64,000 nt of DNA from JAZIHH01 sp036678685 (lineage in GTDB: Bacteria > Bacillota > UBA4882 > UBA10575): positions 310,001 through 374,000 of the forward strand of contig JAZIHH010000034.1 in NCBI GenBank assembly GCA_036678685.1, written 5' to 3'. The notes beneath the pieces were generated by a model. That model saw only the letters and a program-made list of their open reading frames with translations. It was not told the origin of the DNA and searched no databases. Made by a program: the position numbers and the translations under genes. Positions 60,811-64,000 of this stretch are shown piece after piece (the first letter of the stretch is position 1; each line of letters starts with the position of its first letter).

Positions 60811-62112
60811 ATGTCCATTCCCGTCCAATTAAAATCCGGCTTTCCGGCAGGAGGGAGGAGACGAAATAGACCGCCATTGTTTTGGGTTTTCCTCACCCTG
60901 CTGCTGGCGGCGGTTGTTCTAACTGGGTGTCAAAAACCGCGAACTCCCGCCGAGGAACTGCTCGCAGCCATGAAAAAAACCTATGATTTTGATAGTTACG
61001 AGGTCTCCGGCAACTTTACCTTAGATCTGGTTTATGAAGACGAGACGCCCGAGTTTCAGGTAGTAAGCCGGGTCTTTAACAATGTCATCTGGGAGTTACG
61101 GCAAAAATCCGACTGGAAAAGGCTCCGTTACCAAGGGGAGCTTGCTTTTCTTTACAAGGGCCAAAACTGCGGGAGCTTTACCCTCTATGCGGATCTGCAG
61201 AAAATAGCTTTCCAATCGCCCCTCTTAACTTCAAAACCAATCGTTTTTTACTGGGAAGACTTTGCGGATCTTACCGTCAAATACTTGGACGGTATCCAAA
61301 TTCACCTGGGCGATTATCTTCCCTTAATCTTCGATACGGAACGGTCGATCTTCAAAAAGATACAAGAGGTGTCTTATCCGGTCTCTGCGGCCTTTTTGGC
61401 GGAAAGGGTTACGGTCAACCCGGAAAAAGTCCGTCTGACCCTGACCGAGGGGGATAAGGAAAAGACCTATAACTGTAAAGAATATATCGTAAACTACGGG
61501 GACGCTTCATATGAAGATTATAAAACATTACTCTTAACCATCCTGGAGAACGAAGAGGTCTGCCGTTTGCTCCGGGAAAAAATTGAGCAAGCCGTGGAAA
61601 TCGCCAAAAATAACGGTGATCTGGAGACCTGGCCGTGGACGGAGGAAGAAATCAGGGCTTTTGCCGGAAACCTTGATCTCCATCTCTCGCGGTTGGCAGA
61701 AGCTTTGGCCGGAGGCTTCCATGGATCAATCACCCCCGGAGTGACTTACGGGCCCGGTGCCGGAGGGGAAGGGGTCCAGAACATAGATTACCGGATTTAC
61801 ATTGATAAATCCGGATTAATACGAAACATGGTTATTGGTATGGACCAAACAATATATGTTGAGGAAGAAGAACCGGTAATGTCAAGTTTCACTTTGGAGA
61901 TGCAAATGTTCAACTTCGGGAAGGACCTCTCTTTCCTGGCGTTTGATCCGGCCGGCGCCTTTAATGCCGGAAAAGCCTCGCCGGAGGAGTGGAAGGCGTT
62001 GGGCGAGGAAATAGGGTACAATCTCCTCGGGCAACTATTCCTTAATCCGCTCTTCCGGGACCTGGCGGCTGTTTTTGAGACCGGGGAAGAGGAAGCGGTG
62101 GAGGCGTTCTAG
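60811..62112 (+). CDS. Lipoprotein of unknown function
   Basis: The 433-residue product has a long signal peptide (about residues 22-40, PLFWVFLTLLLAAVVLTGC) with the lipobox LTGC. A soluble domain of about 390 residues follows, starting RTPAEELLAAMKKTYDFDSYEVSGNFTLDLVY. Such a start is seen in Firmicutes lipoproteins that resemble LolA-type or DUF6612-type folds, but I cannot fix the family. The C-terminal half has a beta-rich stretch (VQNIDYRIYIDKSGLIRNMVIG). AAAGGAG precedes the ATG. It is followed by a strong terminator at 62222. Confidence 0.75.
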   Translation: MSIPVQLKSGFPAGGRRRNRPPLFWVFLTLLLAAVVLTGCQKPRTPAEELLAAMKKTYDFDSYEVSGNFTLDLVYEDETPEFQVVSRVFNNVIWELRQKSDWKRLRYQGELAFLYKGQNCGSFTLYADLQKIAFQSPLLTSKPIVFYWEDFADLTVKYLDGIQIHLGDYLPLIFDTERSIFKKIQEVSYPVSAAFLAERVTVNPEKVRLTLTEGDKEKTYNCKEYIVNYGDASYEDYKTLLLTILENEEVCRLLREKIEQAVEIAKNNGDLETWPWTEEEIRAFAGNLDLHLSRLAEALAGGFHGSITPGVTYGPGAGGEGVQNIDYRIYIDKSGLIRNMVIGMDQTIYVEEEEPVMSSFTLEMQMFNFGKDLSFLAFDPAGAFNAGKASPEEWKALGEEIGYNLLGQLFLNPLFRDLAAVFETGEEEAVEAF

Positions 62113-62221
62113 TTATCGATGTTTTTTCCGGGAACAGGGTCCTTATAGAACGCGGAAAACGGCGGTGAAGATTCCGGCCGGGTACCCGCAGACTGAACAG
62201 GATTCTAAATAGAACACCAAA

Positions 62222-62258
62222 AACCCCTTAAGTTATTCCCAACTTTAAGGGGTTTTTT
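62222..62258 (+). terminator. Intrinsic terminator after the lipoprotein gene
   Basis: CCCCTTAAGTT pairs with AACTTTAAGGGG (one bulged T) around ATTCCC, and six Ts follow. The remainder of the 369-base gap (62113-62481) contains a perfect 6-4-6 inverted repeat GTTTAT-TTAT-ATAAAC at 62421-62436 in AT-rich DNA, probably near the promoter of the next gene. Confidence 0.88.
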
Positions 62259-62481
62259 GTTCCTGGTTTAAACTTATCCGGCTCCCGCCCGGGGTTATGG
62301 ACGTAAGGTTTATGGGGGACGGCGGAGACATTCTATTTACCAAGGACCGGCCAAGGATTATTTTTTAAAAAAAGGAAATTTTTTGGTTAGCGCGTATTGA
62401 TTTATTATCAAAACAATCCAGTTTATTTATATAAACAAAAACCGGGGATGGAGGGGAGAAGTTGCCGGAGGGTGATTGCTT

Positions 62482-62712
62482 ATGGGGGAAAAGGAGAAAA
62501 GGGATGACGGTTCCATGGAGAATTTAAAAAACAGGATCGCCAACGCGCGGTCCAAGTTAATCCAAGCCTGGGAAAAATACGGGGAAACCAACGAAATGGT
62601 GCTGGCGGCGGCGGCCGATGTTGACCGGTTGATAAATGAATATATGCGTTTGGGGCAAAAACAAAGGGCGGGGAAGAGCCGGCCGCGTCCGGCCAAGGAA
62701 AACAGTTTCTGA
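62482..62712 (+). CDS. Spo0E-like sporulation regulatory phosphatase
   Basis: The 76-residue protein carries two helices typical of the Spo0E family: NLKNRIANARSKLIQAWEKYG and MVLAAAADVDRLINEYMRL, the second corresponding to the SQELD motif region (here AADVD). Spo0E-type proteins dephosphorylate Spo0A-P and block sporulation. ATG 62482 follows GGAGGGTG at a good distance; a TTG two codons earlier is possible. In Bacillus the YaaL/Gin neighbourhood also leads to yaaO. Small size keeps the call moderate. Confidence 0.78.
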   Translation: MGEKEKRDDGSMENLKNRIANARSKLIQAWEKYGETNEMVLAAAADVDRLINEYMRLGQKQRAGKSRPRPAKENSF

Positions 62713-62754
62713 TATAAAGAAGGGAAGAAGAGAAGACCTGTCGAAAGTTGAGGT

Positions 62755-64000
62755 ATGAAGGACAAATCTTACGGGCAAAAAGACGCTCCGTTGCTGGAAG
62801 CCCTCCTGGCTTACAGCCAAAAAAGGATGATTCCTTTTCATACGCCCGGTCACCGGGGAGGAAGGGGCAGTGAACCTCTGTGGCGGAAAGTAGGGAAAAA
62901 ACTTCTGCCCCTCGATCTGACGGAGTTAAAAGAGATTGCTCCCGGCCGGGATTCCGAGTCTTTGGTACGGGCGGCGGAAGAGTTGGCCGCGGAAGCCTTT
63001 GGGGCCCGGCGGACTTATTTTCTGGTCAACGGCGCCAGCGGAGGGATTATATCCGCCCTTTTGGCCGTTGGCACCGGGGGAAAAAAGATTATCGTGGCCC
63101 GGAATTGTCATCTCTCGGTGATCAACGGGTTGCTCCTTTCCGGTTTGTCGCCGGTTTTTGTTTCTCCCCGGTGGATTGCCGGGCTTCCCGCTTTGCCGGC
63201 GCCGGCCGCGGTCAAGGAGGCCCTCCGGCGTCACCCGGAAGCGGCAGCGATTTTGGTTACCAACCCCGGATACCATGGGATTTACGGACCGCTCGCGGAT
63301 ATCGGCGCCGTGGCCAAAGCGGCTGGTCTTCCTTTACTGGTGGATGAAGCCCACGGCGGCCACCTGCGTTACCTGGGATTGGCCGTGGAGGCGGCGGCGG
63401 CCGGGGCGGATTTGTGGATCTGGGGCGTCCATAAGATCATGGGTTCTTTGACGCAAACCGGGATGCTGCATCTCGGCTCCGGGAAGATCGATCCCGGCCG
63501 CGTTGAACAGGCCTTGGCCCTGACCGGAACCACCAGCCCGTCCTATCTTCTTTTGGCCTCGCTTGATTCTGTCCGGCGCCGGCTCTACTTCCACGGGCGG
63601 GAGATGTTCGCCCGGGCGGCCGCGCTTGGGGAAAAAATCCGGAAAAAACTCCGTCAAACAACAGGCCTGGAAGTTCTGGAAGAAGAACAGTTGCCGGAGG
63701 GCTACGGGCTTGACCCGACCAAAATCGTGCTCTCTTTCGGCCCTTCCGGCCTGCCGGGACTGGCGGCCGCGGAAATATTAAGGAGAAAATACCGGATTCA
63801 GCCGGAATATGCGGACTTGCATAATTTATATTTTTTCCTGGCCCCCGCCCAGAGAACCGGAGAGGTCCGGGTCCTGCTCCGGGCCTGCCGTGCCTTGGCC
63901 GGAACCGGCGGTTATGAAAGGGAAAAGGCGGAGCCGCCGCCCTGGTCCTGTGCAACGCCGGTTTTTTCCCCCCGGGAGGCTTGGCAAAAGCCTTCGCTCC
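62755..64000 (+). CDS. Orn/Lys/Arg decarboxylase, YaaO-like (3' end beyond window)
   Basis: The visible 415 residues are a fold-type I PLP-dependent decarboxylase of the Orn/Lys/Arg family. The N-terminus has PFHTPGHRGG and SESLVRAAEELAAEAFGA, the PLP-phosphate loop LVNGASGG, the cofactor aspartate in LLVDEAHGGHL and the Schiff-base lysine in WGVHKIMGSL. The small C-terminal domain continues to the window end without a stop codon, so the gene is truncated at 64000. In B. subtilis yaaO stands beside tmk, and tmk would be expected next. ATG 62755 is preceded by GAGGT. The substrate amino acid is not clear from sequence. Confidence 0.93.
   Translation, partial: MKDKSYGQKDAPLLEALLAYSQKRMIPFHTPGHRGGRGSEPLWRKVGKKLLPLDLTELKEIAPGRDSESLVRAAEELAAEAFGARRTYFLVNGASGGIISALLAVGTGGKKIIVARNCHLSVINGLLLSGLSPVFVSPRWIAGLPALPAPAAVKEALRRHPEAAAILVTNPGYHGIYGPLADIGAVAKAAGLPLLVDEAHGGHLRYLGLAVEAAAAGADLWIWGVHKIMGSLTQTGMLHLGSGKIDPGRVEQALALTGTTSPSYLLLASLDSVRRRLYFHGREMFARAAALGEKIRKKLRQTTGLEVLEEEQLPEGYGLDPTKIVLSFGPSGLPGLAAAEILRRKYRIQPEYADLHNLYFFLAPAQRTGEVRVLLRACRALAGTGGYEREKAEPPPWSCATPVFSPREAWQKPSL

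Overview
The window reads as a chromosomal segment of an anaerobic, endospore-forming Bacillota (Firmicutes) that probably also has an outer membrane. The spore-former evidence is a sigma-G inhibitor (Gin), a Spo0E-like phosphatase, a SleB-type hydrolase with LysM repeats, a DacF-type carboxypeptidase and the YaaL/Gin/YaaO neighbourhood. The outer-membrane evidence is a PorV/FadL-like beta-barrel protein ending in phenylalanine, plus solute-binding proteins with cleavable signal peptides instead of lipoboxes. Indolepyruvate:ferredoxin oxidoreductase supports anaerobic life. Limnochordia/Hydrogenispora-like, Halanaerobiales or Negativicutes-like lineages would fit; this placement is inference, not a match.

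Layout. 1-2.1 kb: S41 C-terminal processing protease (cut by the window edge) and a divergent polysaccharide deacetylase. 2.3-7.2 kb: uvrB-uvrA behind a LexA-type SOS box. 7.3-10.8 kb: a decay island holding a lipoprotein gene cut by an IS256-family element, then remnants of a sugar-binding protein gene and a divergent SARP-like regulator gene, both without their 5' ends. 11.2-14.8 kb: iorAB and a DUF1015 protein. 15.2-18.2 kb: a catalytically dead M1-like peptidase homologue with an acidic Ser-rich tail, and the outer-membrane barrel. 18.5-23.3 kb: cofactor genes nadC, nadA, folB, panB, panC and panD. 23.6-30.3 kb: a GT4 glycosyltransferase, a GDP-mannose-pyrophosphorylase-like fusion protein, rapZ, yvcK and a PrcB-like protein. 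30.4-33.4 kb: an FMN riboswitch controlling a three-gene ABC importer, a probable riboflavin uptake system. 33.5-40.6 kb: metallo-hydrolase, PRPP synthetase, SleB-like hydrolase, GltB-like FMN protein, M23 peptidase, ddl. 40.8-52.3 kb: an oligosaccharide uptake locus with two permeases, two paralogous binding proteins, a YesM/YesN two-component pair and a convergent GH95 fucosidase. 52.5-58.2 kb: pcm, trxA, dacF-like, an MFS exporter, an orphan corrinoid protein and a membrane-anchored glucodextranase-C-like module. 58.3-64 kb: sporulation-linked small genes, a GT39 membrane glycosyltransferase, a lipoprotein, a Spo0E-like gene and an Orn/Lys/Arg decarboxylase that runs off the window.

How the genes work together. 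Most of the window is ordinary housekeeping. The most coherent accessory unit is the 40.8-52.3 kb carbohydrate locus: a YesMN-type sensor sits between two binding proteins, one apparently soluble and periplasmic and one membrane-anchored, next to an intracellular-type fucosidase. The FMN riboswitch importer is a second clear unit; its terminator arm is exactly complementary to the 5' strand of the aptamer. No CRISPR array, tRNA, rRNA or phage was found.
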